Assembly: GCF_900107665.1 (NCBI RefSeq)
Contig: NZ_FNQT01000001.1
Span: forward strand, 1,280,398 to 1,344,397
Length of the DNA: 64,000 nt
Direction of reading: 5' to 3'
DNA from: Haloplanus vescus
GTDB taxonomy: Archaea; Halobacteriota; Halobacteria; Halobacteriales; Haloferacaceae
The position numbers and the translations under genes are program-made. Shown here piece by piece: positions 44,277 through 54,213 of this stretch. The notes beneath the pieces were generated by a model that did no database searches, was not told the origin of the DNA, and saw nothing but the letters and a program-made list of their open reading frames with translations. The first letter of the stretch is position 1. Every line of letters begins with the position of its first letter.

Positions 44277-44938
44277 TGCAGGGTGAATCGACGGGTGGGC
44301 TGGCGCGCGCCATCGAGGCCTTCCGGGCGGGCGAACCAGTACTCGTCCACGATGCCGACGACCGAGAGGGCGAGACGGACCTGCTCTACCCCGCGAGCGC
44401 CGTCACGCCCGAGGCGGTGGCGCGTCTCCGTAACGACGGCGGCGGACTCATCTTCGTCGCGTTGACCGACGCCGTCGCGGAGCGGTTCGACCTCCCCTTC
44501 CGCCACGAAACGGTCGACCACCCCGCGAACGACCACACCGACCTCGGCTACGACGCCCGCCCCTCGTTCTCGCTGACGGTCAACCACCGCGACGGGTTCA
44601 CGGGCGTCACCGACAACGACCGGGCGCTGACCATCCGCCGACTGGGCGAGGTGAGCGAGGACGAGTCGTACGGCGTCGACGCCTTCGCCGCGGAGTTCCG
44701 GACGCCCGGCCACGTCCATCTCCTGCGCGCGTCGCCGGCCCTCCTCGCTGAGCGTCGCGGCCACACGGAACTCGGGTTGGCGCTGGCCCGCGAGGCCGGC
44801 GTCGAACCCGCTGTCGCGGGCTGTGAGATGCTCGACGACGAGACGGGCGAGGCGCTCTCGACGGCCGACGCACGGGCGTACGCCAGCCGACACGACCTGG
44901 CGTTCGTCGACGGGGCGACGCTCGTCGGCGGGTTGTAA
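44276..44938 (+). CDS. ribB: 3,4-dihydroxy-2-butanone-4-phosphate synthase
   Basis: 220 residues from ATG 44276. It makes the four-carbon precursor of riboflavin from ribulose-5-phosphate. The Mg-binding motif DADDREGETDLLYPA is near residues 23-37. The motif GVTDNDRALTIR and the RTPGHVHLLRA active-site loop follow. It is slightly longer than the bacterial enzyme and has no fused GTP cyclohydrolase II. It is coupled to rbkR. Confidence 0.94.
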   Translation: MQGESTGGLARAIEAFRAGEPVLVHDADDREGETDLLYPASAVTPEAVARLRNDGGGLIFVALTDAVAERFDLPFRHETVDHPANDHTDLGYDARPSFSLTVNHRDGFTGVTDNDRALTIRRLGEVSEDESYGVDAFAAEFRTPGHVHLLRASPALLAERRGHTELGLALAREAGVEPAVAGCEMLDDETGEALSTADARAYASRHDLAFVDGATLVGGL

Positions 44939-45001
44939 GCGCCGACTCGCCGGCGAAGCGGTGTGCGAGGAGTACCGGCGAGTGGCCCCCGCACGGAAAC
45001 T

Positions 45002-45008
45002 GTTAAGA
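45002..45008 (+). promoter_or_regulatory. TATA-like element upstream of ilvE leader
   Basis: gttaaga is about 29-35 bases ahead of the leader ATG at 45037 and about 105 bases ahead of ilvE. This predicts an ilvE mRNA with an unusually long leader of about 75-80 bases. Confidence 0.45.
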
Positions 45009-45036
45009 CTGGATTGGGATAACACAGTCACAACTC

Positions 45037-45108
45037 ATGTCGCTCGAGACGATGACTTCTACCGAGGCGACCCAAACGAGTAGCGACCGAGTCACGGGAG
45101 GACTGTGA
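45037..45108 (+). CDS. Possible 23-codon leader ORF ahead of ilvE
   Basis: ATG 45037 opens a 23-residue ORF (starting MSLETMTSTEATQ) that ends in TGA one base before the ilvE ATG. Six of its residues are Thr. The ilvE ribosome-binding site ggagga lies within its last codons. The predicted transcription start is close to its ATG, so it would be translated first. It is not enriched in Ile, Val or Leu, so classical attenuation is doubtful. It may simply couple translation. Confidence 0.4.
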   Translation: MSLETMTSTEATQTSSDRVTGGL

Positions 45109-45109
45109 G

Positions 45110-46057
45110 ATGAGCTTCGAAGAGATGCGGGAGGCGGGCGACGTCGACACCATCTGGCTGGACGGCGAGTTCGTCGACTGGGACGACGCCCAGATTCACG
45201 TCCTCACCCATGGTCTCCACTACGGCACCGGGGTCTTCGAGGGGGTCCGCTGCTACGACACCGAAAATGGCCCCGCAATCTTCCGCTGGGAAGAACACCT
45301 CGACCGCTTTTACGACTCCGGGAAGCCCTACAACCTCGAGATTCCCTTCGACCGCGAGGAACTGACCGAGGCGACGAAGGAACTCATCCGCCGGCAGGAG
45401 CTCGAATCGTGTTACATCCGCCCGGTGGCCTACTACGGCTACGACATGCTCGGCCTGAATCCCGAGAGCTGCCCGGAACAGGTGGCCATCGCCGCGTGGC
45501 CGTGGGGTGCGTATCTCGGCGAGGACGCACTCGAACAGGGCGTCGAGGTCACCGTCTCCTCGTGGCGCAAGTACGCCTCCTCGCAGATTCCGACCAATGC
45601 GAAGACCTCCGGCCCGTACGTCAACAGCGTGCTCGCCAGTCTCGAAGCGAAACGCGAGGGCTACGTCGAGGCACTCCTCCTGAACCAGGAGGGCAACGTC
45701 GCCGAGGGGCCGGGCGAGAACCTGTTTCTCGTCCGCGACGGCGAGCTCTACACCCCCGGCCTCGCCGAGGGCATCCTCGACGGCATCACGCGCAACACCG
45801 TGATTACGCTGGCGCGCGAACTGGGCTACACCGTCCACGACGACGCGACCATCAGCCGAGGCGAACTCAACAACGCCGACGAGCTGTTCTTCTCCGGCAC
45901 CGCCGCCGAGGTGACGCCGATTCGGAAGGTGGACAACGTCGTCGTCGGTGAGGGGACCCGCGGACCCATCACCGAAGACATTCAGCAGGCCTTCTTCGAC
46001 CTCGTCGAACGCCGGACCGACGACCACGACGACTGGTTCGAGTACGTCGACGTCTAA
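45110..46057 (+). CDS. ilvE: Branched-chain amino acid aminotransferase
   Basis: A 315-residue PLP class-IV aminotransferase. The motifs are [16 protein letters not shown] (34-49), the PLP lysine K165 in [13 protein letters not shown], and [25 protein letters not shown]. It transfers amino groups between glutamate and the keto acids of Ile, Val and Leu. Start: ATG 45110, preceded by GGGAGGA, an uncommon clear Shine-Dalgarno here, fitting its long leader. Its stop overlaps the convergent gene by four bases. Confidence 0.95.
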   Translation: MSFEEMREAGDVDTIWLDGEFVDWDDAQIHVLTHGLHYGTGVFEGVRCYDTENGPAIFRWEEHLDRFYDSGKPYNLEIPFDREELTEATKELIRRQELESCYIRPVAYYGYDMLGLNPESCPEQVAIAAWPWGAYLGEDALEQGVEVTVSSWRKYASSQIPTNAKTSGPYVNSVLASLEAKREGYVEALLLNQEGNVAEGPGENLFLVRDGELYTPGLAEGILDGITRNTVITLARELGYTVHDDATISRGELNNADELFFSGTAAEVTPIRKVDNVVVGEGTRGPITEDIQQAFFDLVERRTDDHDDWFEYVDV

Positions 46058-46653
46058 TCGTCGTCGGACGGTTCGGCGGGCGTCTCCACGGCGATGTCGA
46101 TGTGGTCTTCCTCTTCCGCGAACCCAGCGCTGAGGATGCGCGTCAGCGCCTCTTCGACACTTTCGCCCGTCTCCTCGATGCGGTCCGGGTCGACTTCGAT
46201 GACGAATCCGGTCGTGATGTTCGGCGCCGTGGGCATGAACAGCACTTCCTGCCCGTCGGAGGTGGTCTGTCCCGTCTTGAACGCCGTCATCCGAATGCCC
46301 GGCCACGTCTCCAGCCGAACCGGCTTTTGGAGGTCTTCCGTCCCCGTCAGCGCCGTCTCCACCGCGAGTTTCGACGCGTTGTAGAGGACGCGAACGAGCG
46401 GCACCCGGTTCATCGCGCTGTCGAGTCCCGATTCGAACAGGCGGCCGGCCGTCGTCCGCATCAGGTAGCCCACCGACAACACCAGCATGGCAAAGACCAC
46501 GATGGCGACGGGGACGCCGTACTCCGGGGGGAGCGTCCGCACGACGGGCAGGTCGGCAACCTGCGAGTAAAGCCAGTTGAGGACGAACAGGATGACGAAA
46601 ATCGGCACGAGGACCACCAGTCCGCTGGCCACGTCACGTCTCCACGAAGACAT
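46054..46653 (-). CDS. DUF502-family membrane protein
   Basis: 199 residues from ATG 46653. Two membrane helices at about 8-30 and 46-66 are followed by the conserved [37 protein letters not shown] region and a beta-rich soluble domain ([21 protein letters not shown]) with an acidic tail. This matches DUF502, a widespread family without assigned activity. Confidence 0.85.
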   Translation of the reverse strand: MSSWRRDVASGLVVLVPIFVILFVLNWLYSQVADLPVVRTLPPEYGVPVAIVVFAMLVLSVGYLMRTTAGRLFESGLDSAMNRVPLVRVLYNASKLAVETALTGTEDLQKPVRLETWPGIRMTAFKTGQTTSDGQEVLFMPTAPNITTGFVIEVDPDRIEETGESVEEALTRILSAGFAEEEDHIDIAVETPAEPSDDD

Positions 46654-46743
46654 TGTCGGAGTGTGGTGGGGAGGGACCTTCAACGTGGGCCACCCGCGTC
46701 GGACCCGTCCCTCTTAACACCCCGCGGCCACCAACGGCGAGGT

Positions 46744-47286
46744 ATGCTCGTTTCGCTCGTCGCTGGCGCGCTCTGGGCGATGTTGCCGGCGTACGTCCCG
46801 AACAACGTGGCCGTCCTCGCGGGCGGCGGCCGACCCATCGACGGCGGGCGAGAGTTCGCCGGGCGGCGCGTCCTCGGCGACGGGAAGACGTGGCGCGGGA
46901 CGGCCGTCGGCACCCTCGGCGGCCTCGCGTTGGCGGCCCTGCTCAACGTCGCCCGCCCGTCGGCGTCGGCGCTCCTCGGCGTCGACCTCCCCGCGTTCCC
47001 GCCGCTGGCGGCGCTGGGCCTCGCGTTCGGCGCCATGCTCGGCGACGTCCTCGCCTCCCTTCTCAAGCGACGGCTCGGCCGCCAGCGCGGCGCCGCGGTC
47101 CCGGGCCTCGACCAACTCGACTTCGTCGTCGGAGCGCTCGGCCTCGCCGTGCTTCTCGCACCCGCGTGGACGCTGGCGACGTTCTCGCTCGGGCGCCTCG
47201 TCGTCGTCGCCGTCGCGACGCCGCTCCTGCACGTGACGACGAACGCCGGCGCGTACTGGTTGGGGCTGAAATCGGAGCCGTGGTAG
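46744..47286 (+). CDS. carS: CDP-archaeol synthase
   Basis: A 180-residue membrane enzyme with about five helices. It couples CTP to unsaturated archaetidic acid, a step in ether-lipid synthesis. Signature segments are [22 protein letters not shown] near the N-terminus, the [12 protein letters not shown] motif (about 43-54) and the [25 protein letters not shown] motif. Start at ATG 46744 ([12 protein letters not shown]). pyrE follows after 54 bases. Confidence 0.93.
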   Translation: MLVSLVAGALWAMLPAYVPNNVAVLAGGGRPIDGGREFAGRRVLGDGKTWRGTAVGTLGGLALAALLNVARPSASALLGVDLPAFPPLAALGLAFGAMLGDVLASLLKRRLGRQRGAAVPGLDQLDFVVGALGLAVLLAPAWTLATFSLGRLVVVAVATPLLHVTTNAGAYWLGLKSEPW

Positions 47287-47340
47287 AGCGCGCGGCGTGA
47301 ATCGTCCCGTTTATGTCTGTTCGCGGCCCCGAACACGCCA

Positions 47341-47865
47341 ATGACGAACGACGCACTCATCGAGGCGCTCCGCGACGCGGAGGCCGTGAAGTTCGGCGAG
47401 TTCGAACTCGCCCACGGCGGCACGAGCGACTACTACGTCGACAAGTACCTCTTCGAGACCGACCCCCGATGTCTCTCGCTCATCGCCGAGGCGTTCGCAG
47501 AGCGCGTCGGCGACGACGAGACGCTCGCTGGCGTCGCGCTCGGCGCCGTCCCGCTGGTGGCCGTCACGAGCGCCGAGACCGGCCAGCCCTACGTCATCGC
47601 GCGCAAGCAGGCCAAAGAGTACGGCACGGGCAACCGCATCGAGGGTCGCCTGTCCGAGGGCGACCACGTCGTCGTCTTGGAGGACATCGCGACGACGGGC
47701 AAGAGCGCGCTCGATGCGGTGGAGGCGCTTCGAGAGGCGGGCGCCGTCGTCGACCGGGTCGTCGTCGTCGTCGACCGCGAGGAGGGAGCGAGCGAGTTGC
47801 TCGCGGAGCACGGGATCGAACTCGAAGCTCTCCTGACGGCGAGTGACCTGTTGGCAGACCGCTAA
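47341..47865 (+). CDS. pyrE: Orotate phosphoribosyltransferase
   Basis: 174 residues. It adds ribose-5-phosphate from PRPP to orotate. The PRPP-binding loop is [21 protein letters not shown] and the catalytic loop region is [16 protein letters not shown], with the active-site Lys pair. The substrate end is [19 protein letters not shown]. Length is normal. Confidence 0.95.
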   Translation: MTNDALIEALRDAEAVKFGEFELAHGGTSDYYVDKYLFETDPRCLSLIAEAFAERVGDDETLAGVALGAVPLVAVTSAETGQPYVIARKQAKEYGTGNRIEGRLSEGDHVVVLEDIATTGKSALDAVEALREAGAVVDRVVVVVDREEGASELLAEHGIELEALLTASDLLADR

Positions 47866-47943
47866 TCGGGCAGCGTTCGCGCCGAACTCGGCGAGTTCGC
47901 ATGCCAACTGTTAAGTCCCGAATGGCGGATACGGTCACGCATA

Positions 47944-49350
47944 ATGGCGCTACGCGACTCGCTGGCGAACTACTTCGGCTTCGAGGAGCACGGCACGACG
48001 CTCCGGACGGAGGTGCTCGCGGGCATCACCACCTTCCTGACGATGTCGTACATCGTCGTGGTGAATCCGAGCATCCTCGCGGACAACCCCGAGATACCCA
48101 TTCAGGACGGAATCAGCGTCCCCGGCTACTCCTACTCCGAAGTGGTGGCGATGCTCGCCGTCGTCACCATCATCGCGGCGGCGGTAGCGACGCTGATAAT
48201 GGCGTTTTACGCGAATCGTCCCTTCGCACAGGCGCCGGGCCTCGGCCTGAACGCCTTCTTCGCGTTCACCGTCGTCGGGTCGCTCGGCATCTCGTGGCAG
48301 ACGGCGCTGGCCGCCGTCGTCGTCGAGGGCATCATCTTCATCATTCTCACCGCCGTCGGGGCGCGAGAGTACGTCATCAGGGCGTTCCCGGAACCGGTCA
48401 AGTTCGCCGTCGGCACCGGTATCGGCCTCTTCTTGGCCATCATCGGCCTGCAGGCGATGGGCATCGTCGTCGACGACTCCGAGACGCTGGTGCAGCTCGG
48501 CGCCGTCGCCTCCGACCCGGTCGCCATCGTCTCCGTCGTCGGCCTGCTCTTTACGTTCGCGCTCTACGCCCGCGGGATTCGTGGCTCCATCATCATCGGC
48601 ATCGTCGCAACCTCGCTGCTCGGGTGGGGCGTCGCCGCGTCCGGCCTCGTGAGCGGCGACGCTGCCGACGCCCTCGTTGCCGGCGGTGCGAGCGCCACCT
48701 ACGACATCACGCCCCTCGCGGGCGCGTTCGTCAGCGGTATCGCGGACATCGAGGCGTTCACCTTCGCGCTCGTCGTCTTCACGTTCTTCTTCGTCGACTT
48801 CTTCGACACCGCCGGGACGCTCACCGGTGTCGCCCAAATCGCGGGCTTTCTCGACGACGACGGTAACCTGCCCGACATCGACAAACCGCTGATGGCCGAC
48901 GCCGTCGGCACCACCGTCGGTGGGATGCTCGGCACCTCGACGGTCACCACGTACATCGAATCGGCGTCCGGCGTCGAGGAGGGCGGCCGCACGGGCATGA
49001 CCGCTCTCGTCGTCGCACTCCTCTTTCTCGCGTCGCTGGCCGTCGTCCCTCTCGCCGCTGCCATTCCGCTCTACGCCTCCCACATCGCCCTCGTCGTCAT
49101 CGGCGTCGTGATGCTCGGCAACGTCGTCGACATCGCGTGGGACGACCTCTCCTACGCGATTCCCGCGGGGATGACGATTCTCGTCATGCCGCTCACCTAC
49201 TCCATCGCGACGGGAATTGCGGCGGGCATCGTCACCTTCCCCATCGTGAAAGCCGCGCGCGGCGAGTGGAGCGACGTGCGCCCCGGTCACTGGGTGCTCG
49301 CTGCCGCGTTCGTCCTCTACTTCGTGGTGCGGACGAACACGCTGGCGTAG
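47944..49350 (+). CDS. Purine permease, NCS2/AzgA family
   Basis: A 468-residue transporter with about 12-14 hydrophobic segments. It begins NYFGFEEHGTTLRTEVLAGITTFLTMSYIVVVNPSIL, characteristic of the AzgA-like hypoxanthine/guanine/adenine branch. It also has PGLGLNAFFAF and FFVDFFDTAGTLTGVAQ with the substrate-site Asp, and GTSTVTTYIESASGVEEGGRTGMT. A TATA-like tgttaag lies about 30 bases ahead of the ATG. It probably imports purine bases with protons. Confidence 0.93.
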   Translation: MALRDSLANYFGFEEHGTTLRTEVLAGITTFLTMSYIVVVNPSILADNPEIPIQDGISVPGYSYSEVVAMLAVVTIIAAAVATLIMAFYANRPFAQAPGLGLNAFFAFTVVGSLGISWQTALAAVVVEGIIFIILTAVGAREYVIRAFPEPVKFAVGTGIGLFLAIIGLQAMGIVVDDSETLVQLGAVASDPVAIVSVVGLLFTFALYARGIRGSIIIGIVATSLLGWGVAASGLVSGDAADALVAGGASATYDITPLAGAFVSGIADIEAFTFALVVFTFFFVDFFDTAGTLTGVAQIAGFLDDDGNLPDIDKPLMADAVGTTVGGMLGTSTVTTYIESASGVEEGGRTGMTALVVALLFLASLAVVPLAAAIPLYASHIALVVIGVVMLGNVVDIAWDDLSYAIPAGMTILVMPLTYSIATGIAAGIVTFPIVKAARGEWSDVRPGHWVLAAAFVLYFVVRTNTLA

Positions 49351-49403
49351 GCGCCGCGCACACACCCACGAGGCTCAAGTTCGCGGAGCCACTACACCGA
49401 GTG

Positions 49404-49652
49404 ATGCCATCACTCGAACTGTACGAACTCCCCGGTTGTCCCTACTGCGCGAAGGTAAAGACGAAACTCGACGAACTCGGCCTCGAATACACCTCCCACG
49501 AAGTGCCGCGTTCGCACGCCGAACGGACCGAAGTCGAAGAAGTGAGCGGGCAGACGGGCGTTCCCGTCCTGGTCGACCCCGACCACGACGTCGAGGGGAT
49601 GCCCGAGAGCGACGATATCGTCGAGTATCTGGAAGAGACGTACGGCGCGTAA
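49404..49652 (+). CDS. Glutaredoxin-like protein
   Basis: 82 residues, thioredoxin fold, starting MPSLELYELPGCPYCAKVK. The active-site CPYC is at 12-15, and TGVPVLVDP holds the cis-Pro. Haloarchaea use gamma-glutamylcysteine instead of glutathione, so the physiological thiol partner probably differs from that of bacterial glutaredoxins. Confidence 0.93.
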   Translation: MPSLELYELPGCPYCAKVKTKLDELGLEYTSHEVPRSHAERTEVEEVSGQTGVPVLVDPDHDVEGMPESDDIVEYLEETYGA

Positions 49653-49653
49653 G

Positions 49654-50625
49654 CTATCCTTCCGCGGGCGCACGCGCCCGCTCCAGAATCAGGTCCCGAA
49701 GGTCGTCGGCGTCGCGAAGCGCCGCGAGTTCGTCTTGACTCACGAGCGCGGTGCCCTCGACGGAGTCGCGTTTCTCTCGCTCCTCGGTGACGTACACTGA
49801 CCGGGTGCGAGTCACTTCGCCGAGCGAGGACATGATGCGGGCGCGCTTCTCTGCGCTCCGCGTAAAGGCCGAGTGGCCCGTCAGGAGGTTCGCGATTTCG
49901 CGGTCGCCGTCCTCGCTGACGGCGGTGAAGGGAGCGCGAGTCGTCGGGTGGACGGTGAAGCCGACGCGCGCGAGGACGGCGAGGACGTGGTCCTCGTCGG
50001 GTTCGACGGCGGGGTCCTGCGGCGTCGGGTCCGCCTCGCGCACCTCCTCGGCGCCCTCCATGACGTCGACGGGGTCGCTGAACGGCTGGTCGAACAGCTC
50101 TTCCAACTGAACCGCCACCTCGATGCTGGCGTTCATGCCGTCCTCGTACTTCGAGACGGTGCGTCGCGAGACGCCGAGCTCGGTCGCCAAGCGACCCAGA
50201 CTCCACCCGCGCTCCTCGCGTTGGTCTTCGAGCAAGTCGCCGTCAATGTTGACGTAGAGGCCGCCGGGCGCGGCGTAGATGAGCGGCGAGACGTTTTCGA
50301 TGAACAGGTCGTAGGCGGTATCGGGGTTGATGGCCGGAATCCCGTGACGGAAGTACACCACTTCGGGTTTCAGGTCCTCGTCGCGGGTCCGCAGACCAAT
50401 GACGAGCGGCGTCGCCGACAGATACGAGCCGAGTCGGCGCATCTCGACGCCCGTCTCGGCGTCGAGCGAGTCGACATTGGCGAGAATCTTCACCAACAGC
50501 AGGTCGTCACCGCGCCGGGCCGCCAAGTCGAAGCTCTTCGGGCGAATCGAACACCGGTCGCTCACCGCGAATCCCGCGTCTTGGAGCATCGCAGTGATGT
50601 TTCCGACCAGTGCTGACCGTGACAT
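49654..50625 (-). CDS. Archaeal HTH regulator with N-terminal nuclease-fold-like domain (COG1395)
   Basis: 323 residues. The N-terminal 110 residues resemble a catalytically altered PD-(D/E)XK fold ([47 protein letters not shown]). A Cro/C1-type HTH follows at about 130-185 ([33 protein letters not shown]). The C-terminal domain is of unknown fold. This matches an archaea-wide putative regulator family. The TATA-like cttatata lies about 25-32 bases upstream on its strand. It is divergent from tiaS. Confidence 0.87.
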   Translation of the reverse strand: MSRSALVGNITAMLQDAGFAVSDRCSIRPKSFDLAARRGDDLLLVKILANVDSLDAETGVEMRRLGSYLSATPLVIGLRTRDEDLKPEVVYFRHGIPAINPDTAYDLFIENVSPLIYAAPGGLYVNIDGDLLEDQREERGWSLGRLATELGVSRRTVSKYEDGMNASIEVAVQLEELFDQPFSDPVDVMEGAEEVREADPTPQDPAVEPDEDHVLAVLARVGFTVHPTTRAPFTAVSEDGDREIANLLTGHSAFTRSAEKRARIMSSLGEVTRTRSVYVTEEREKRDSVEGTALVSQDELAALRDADDLRDLILERARAPAEG

Positions 50626-50649
50626 AGTATAAAATAGGCGTTCCGCGGC

Positions 50650-50657
50650 ATATATAA
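50650..50657 (-). promoter_or_regulatory. TATA box of the COG1395-type regulator
   Basis: The minus strand reads cttatata, 25-32 bases before the ATG at 50625, flanked by another AT-run (tattttatac at 50627-50636). It is a strong leaderless-type promoter and perhaps an autoregulated one. Confidence 0.55.
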
Positions 50658-50742
50658 GTTGTGTCGGCGACCCGGCCGGCGTCAGGCGATTGGCAGTACT
50701 GACGCGAAACCGCTTTCACCGCGCGGGCACCTACGCTCGCCC

Positions 50743-52002
50743 GTGACACTCGTCGGCCTCGACGACACGGACTCCCGGACGGCGGGGATGTGTACGACCT
50801 ACGTCGCCGCCCGCGTCGCCGACGCACTCGACGCCGCGGGCGGGGCCGTCGAGCGCCGCCTGTTGATTCGGCTCAACCCCGCGGTCGAACACAAGACGCG
50901 AGGCAACGCCGCGCTCTGTCTCGAAACCGACCTCGACCCGGACCGAGCGTTCGAGATAGCGACGCGGACCGTCGAGGAGTTCGCCGTCGACGACGACCCG
51001 CGGACGGACCCCGGCGTCGTCGTCGCCGCCGAGCGAGCGACGACGGTGCCGGACGCGGTGGCCGAGTTCTCCCGTCGCGCTCTCCGGGAGTTGCTGACGG
51101 TCGACGACGCGGTGGCACTACTGGACCGACTGGACTACCGGCATCGCGGCGGCCGCGGCCGCATCGGCGCCCTCGCCGCGGTGGGCGCCCACCGTGCGTT
51201 CGACGACTGGACGTACGAACGCATCGCCTACCGCGACCTGTCGCGGTGCGGGACGCCCCGCGACGTGGACCGCGAGAGCGTCGTCGCCGCCGCCGAAGCC
51301 GCGTATCCCGACGCGTGGGACACTATCGACCGAGTCGAGGACGAACTCGTCTGCGTGCCCGCGGCGCCCGGCCCGATTCTCTACGGGATTCGCGGCGACG
51401 ACCCCGATACCGTCCAGTCTGTCGCGGCCGCCATCGAGAGCGAACCTGTCGCTCGCGCGGTCACCTACCGGACGAATCAGGGGACGGACGCCCACCTCCG
51501 CGAGGGGACGGTCGACGGGGTCCGGGACGGACGCGCCTACCGCGTCGACGGCGCCGTCGCCGACGCCCCCGAGACGCGCGCGGGCGGGCACGTCCACTTC
51601 GCAGTCGAGGACGGCAACGCCCGCCTCCCCTGCGTGGCGTTCGAACCGACGAAACGCTTCCGCGACCGGGTCCGCCGCCTCCGAGTCGGCGACGACGTGA
51701 CCGTCTGCGGCGAGGTGAGCGACGGTACGCTCAAACTCGAGAAGTTCGCGCTTCGGACGCCCGTGCGGACCGAATCGGTCGTGCCGACCTGTCCCGACTG
51801 CGACCGGTCGATGGAGAGCGCCGGGCGGAATCAGGGGTATCGGTGCCGAGACTGCGGGACGACGGCGCCCGGCCGCGTGGAGCGACCGGTCGACCGCGAG
51901 TTGGAGACGGGGTGGTACGAGGTGCCGCCCTGCGCCCGTCGACACGTCGCCAAGCCACTGGTTCGGGGCGGATTCGACGCGCCGACGCATCCGGAGCGGT
52001 GA
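50743..52002 (+). CDS. tiaS: tRNA(Ile2) 2-agmatinylcytidine synthetase
   Basis: 419 residues. It attaches agmatine to C34 of tRNA-Ile(CAU) so that it reads AUA, an archaea-specific essential step. It begins with GTG at 50743 (TLVGLDDTDSRTAGMCTTYVA), where the LDDTDS motif is diagnostic. An OB-fold (about 270-345) precedes a C-terminal zinc ribbon CPDC...CRDC (about 348-372). Length matches the family. Confidence 0.94.
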   Translation: MTLVGLDDTDSRTAGMCTTYVAARVADALDAAGGAVERRLLIRLNPAVEHKTRGNAALCLETDLDPDRAFEIATRTVEEFAVDDDPRTDPGVVVAAERATTVPDAVAEFSRRALRELLTVDDAVALLDRLDYRHRGGRGRIGALAAVGAHRAFDDWTYERIAYRDLSRCGTPRDVDRESVVAAAEAAYPDAWDTIDRVEDELVCVPAAPGPILYGIRGDDPDTVQSVAAAIESEPVARAVTYRTNQGTDAHLREGTVDGVRDGRAYRVDGAVADAPETRAGGHVHFAVEDGNARLPCVAFEPTKRFRDRVRRLRVGDDVTVCGEVSDGTLKLEKFALRTPVRTESVVPTCPDCDRSMESAGRNQGYRCRDCGTTAPGRVERPVDRELETGWYEVPPCARRHVAKPLVRGGFDAPTHPER

Positions 52003-52085
52003 GGCGACCGGACGAAACGTGTCAACCGAACTCCTATTTATAGATACTGGCGAAAGTCTTTGCCCGTCAGTTCACAGGACATCGT

Positions 52086-53150
52086 ATGGAGTTCTCGACC
52101 GAGGCCGTCCGCCCACGGCACGGGTTCTACGCCGTGGGGGCGCTCTGTTTCGGCCTCGGACTCGTCCACTACCGCATCCAGACCGGCGGGTTGGAGACCC
52201 TCCTTGAGTCGCTCATGATAGTGGGGCTCTCGCTCATCGTTCTCTACACGGGCTACGAACTCGCCGACCGGTCGATTTCGGCGGCCGGACAGTGGCGAGC
52301 GCTGTGGCTCGGAATCGGCGTCGCCATCTCCTTTACGCTACTTGCGCTCGCGGTGTGGCTGACGTGGTCCATCGGCGAGCCACACCCGAAACAGTCCTTT
52401 CTCCTGTCGTTCGCGGCGTCGCTCGGCGCCGCCGTCGGGACGCGGAGCGGCGTCTATGTCGTTCAGTCCGAGGAACGGCTCACCAAGACACAAGAACTCA
52501 CGAAACTGCTCCGCATCAACCAGCGCGTGTTGCGACACAACCTCCGGAACGAACTGTCGATAGCGCTCGGCTATCTCGGAAACATCGAGCAGGAAACCGA
52601 CTCGCAGGCGGTCAGAGCCGATATCGACTTGGTTCGCAACCATCTCGAAACGCTCCTGGAGACCACCGACCGGACGCGAAAAATCGTCTCCATCTGGGAC
52701 ACCGACGAGCGGTGTGAACTCGACCTCACGTCGGTGCTCAAGGAGCAGATACGACAGGTGCGCGAGGAGTATCCGGACGCCGACGTCGAATCGACGCTCC
52801 CGGAGACGTGTCCGGTCGTCGGCCACGTCGCCCTGCCGTTGGCGCTCCGCGAGGCGATTACGAACGCCATCGAGCACAACGCGGCCGACGTGTCGGTGCG
52901 TGTCGACGCGGAGCGTGGCGGCGAGACGGCCACCGTCTCGATTGCCGATACGGGGAGCGGAATCCCGAAATTCGACCTCGAGGCGATAGGGGTCCCCGAG
53001 GAGACGCCGCTGACCCACACGCAGGGCCTCGGCCTCTGGATACTCTACTGGACGGTCCGGATGTCCGACGGCAAAATCGAGTTCAGCGAGAACGACCCGA
53101 CGGGAACGGTCGTCAGCATCACGCTCTCCACCCCGTCGAACGGGCGGTGA
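52086..53150 (+). CDS. Membrane histidine kinase
   Basis: 354 residues. Four hydrophobic segments (about 13-29, 41-58, 71-94, 104-120) form a sensor module with short loops. The H-box is [16 protein letters not shown] with H151, the N-box is ITNAIEHNAADV, and the G-box is TQGLGLWILYWTV. The catalytic core resembles that of the PAS kinase at 6197, so both belong to the same haloarchaeal kinase group. TATA-like tatttatag lies about 35-43 bases upstream. No receiver protein is adjacent. Confidence 0.88.
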   Translation: MEFSTEAVRPRHGFYAVGALCFGLGLVHYRIQTGGLETLLESLMIVGLSLIVLYTGYELADRSISAAGQWRALWLGIGVAISFTLLALAVWLTWSIGEPHPKQSFLLSFAASLGAAVGTRSGVYVVQSEERLTKTQELTKLLRINQRVLRHNLRNELSIALGYLGNIEQETDSQAVRADIDLVRNHLETLLETTDRTRKIVSIWDTDERCELDLTSVLKEQIRQVREEYPDADVESTLPETCPVVGHVALPLALREAITNAIEHNAADVSVRVDAERGGETATVSIADTGSGIPKFDLEAIGVPEETPLTHTQGLGLWILYWTVRMSDGKIEFSENDPTGTVVSITLSTPSNGR

Positions 53151-53154
53151 CGGG

Positions 53155-54213
53155 TTATTTCGCTCGCCCGGTGAGGGGAACTACCACATCGTCGCCGTCG
53201 AGGACGCCCCGGTCGCGGTAGCGACGGAGGCCCGCGACAGCCGCGGCGGCGGTGGGTTCGACGCCGAAGCCGAGTCGCCCGAGACGGTCGGTGGCCTCGC
53301 GGACGCCCTCGGTCGACACCGTGATGGCGTCGCCGTCGGTGGCCGCGATGGCGTCGGTCACGGCCTCGCGCTGGACCGGGTCGCGGACCTGAATGCCGTC
53401 CGCGAGGTCGTTCGTCTCCGTCCCCGTCTCGCCCGCGATAGGGGCGTAGCCCGCGGCCTGCACCGCGAGCAGTCGCGGCATCGAATCCGTCCACCCCGCT
53501 TCGACGAGCGCGCGGAACCCGCGGTAGGCGCCGAGGAGGAGCGTCCCGTGGCCGAGGGGGACGACGAGGGCGTCGGGCACCGACCAGTCGCGTTGCGCGG
53601 CGAGTTCGAGGCCGAACGTCGCGGTGCCGGCGAAGAAGGCGGGGTTCCAGGCGTGGCTTGCGTACCAGCCCTCGCCCGACGCCACGGCGTCGCGACACGC
53701 CTCGGATACGTCCTCGCGGCTTCCGGACACGGTGACGACAGTCGCACCCGTCGCCTCGATGGCCCGACGCTTCGCCGCCGTGACGGAGTCGGGGACGTAG
53801 ATGTCGGCGTCGAGTCCCGCGTGGGCGGCGTAGGTCGCGACGGCCGTCCCCGCGTTACCCGAGGAGTCCTCGATGACCCGGTCCGCGCCGCATTCGAGCG
53901 CGCGGGCGATGACCGTCGCCGCGCCGCGGTCCTTGAAACTGCCCGTCGGCGAGACGTATTCCAGTTTGAGCGTCGCGTCGAGGGCGGGCGCGTCGACGAG
54001 GGGCGTGAACGCCTCGCCGAGGGAGACGCGCGGGTCGACGGGGAGGAAGTCGTCGAAGGCGGCGACGCCGCGGCGGGAGTCGAACGCCGAGAAGTCGGGC
54101 GCGGGGCCGTCCGGGCGGGGGTGGGACGCGAATTCGAGGGGATGACCGCAGGTGCAGCGCCAGCGGTCGTCGTCGGTGCGGTCACAGGCGGGGCAGACGA
54201 GCGCGGTGGGCAT
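53155..54213 (-). CDS. thrC: Threonine synthase
   Basis: A 352-residue PLP enzyme converting O-phosphohomoserine to threonine. The N-terminus has four Cys (C7, C10, C20, C22) of a zinc ribbon common to archaeal forms. The PLP lysine is K94 in SPTGSFKDRGA, the Asn-anchoring EDSSGNAGTAVATYA motif follows, and the phosphate-binding GHGTLLLG replaces the usual glycine-rich loop. One base separates it from the gene upstream on the same strand. Confidence 0.92.
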   Translation of the reverse strand: MPTALVCPACDRTDDDRWRCTCGHPLEFASHPRPDGPAPDFSAFDSRRGVAAFDDFLPVDPRVSLGEAFTPLVDAPALDATLKLEYVSPTGSFKDRGAATVIARALECGADRVIEDSSGNAGTAVATYAAHAGLDADIYVPDSVTAAKRRAIEATGATVVTVSGSREDVSEACRDAVASGEGWYASHAWNPAFFAGTATFGLELAAQRDWSVPDALVVPLGHGTLLLGAYRGFRALVEAGWTDSMPRLLAVQAAGYAPIAGETGTETNDLADGIQVRDPVQREAVTDAIAATDGDAITVSTEGVREATDRLGRLGFGVEPTAAAAVAGLRRYRDRGVLDGDDVVVPLTGRAK

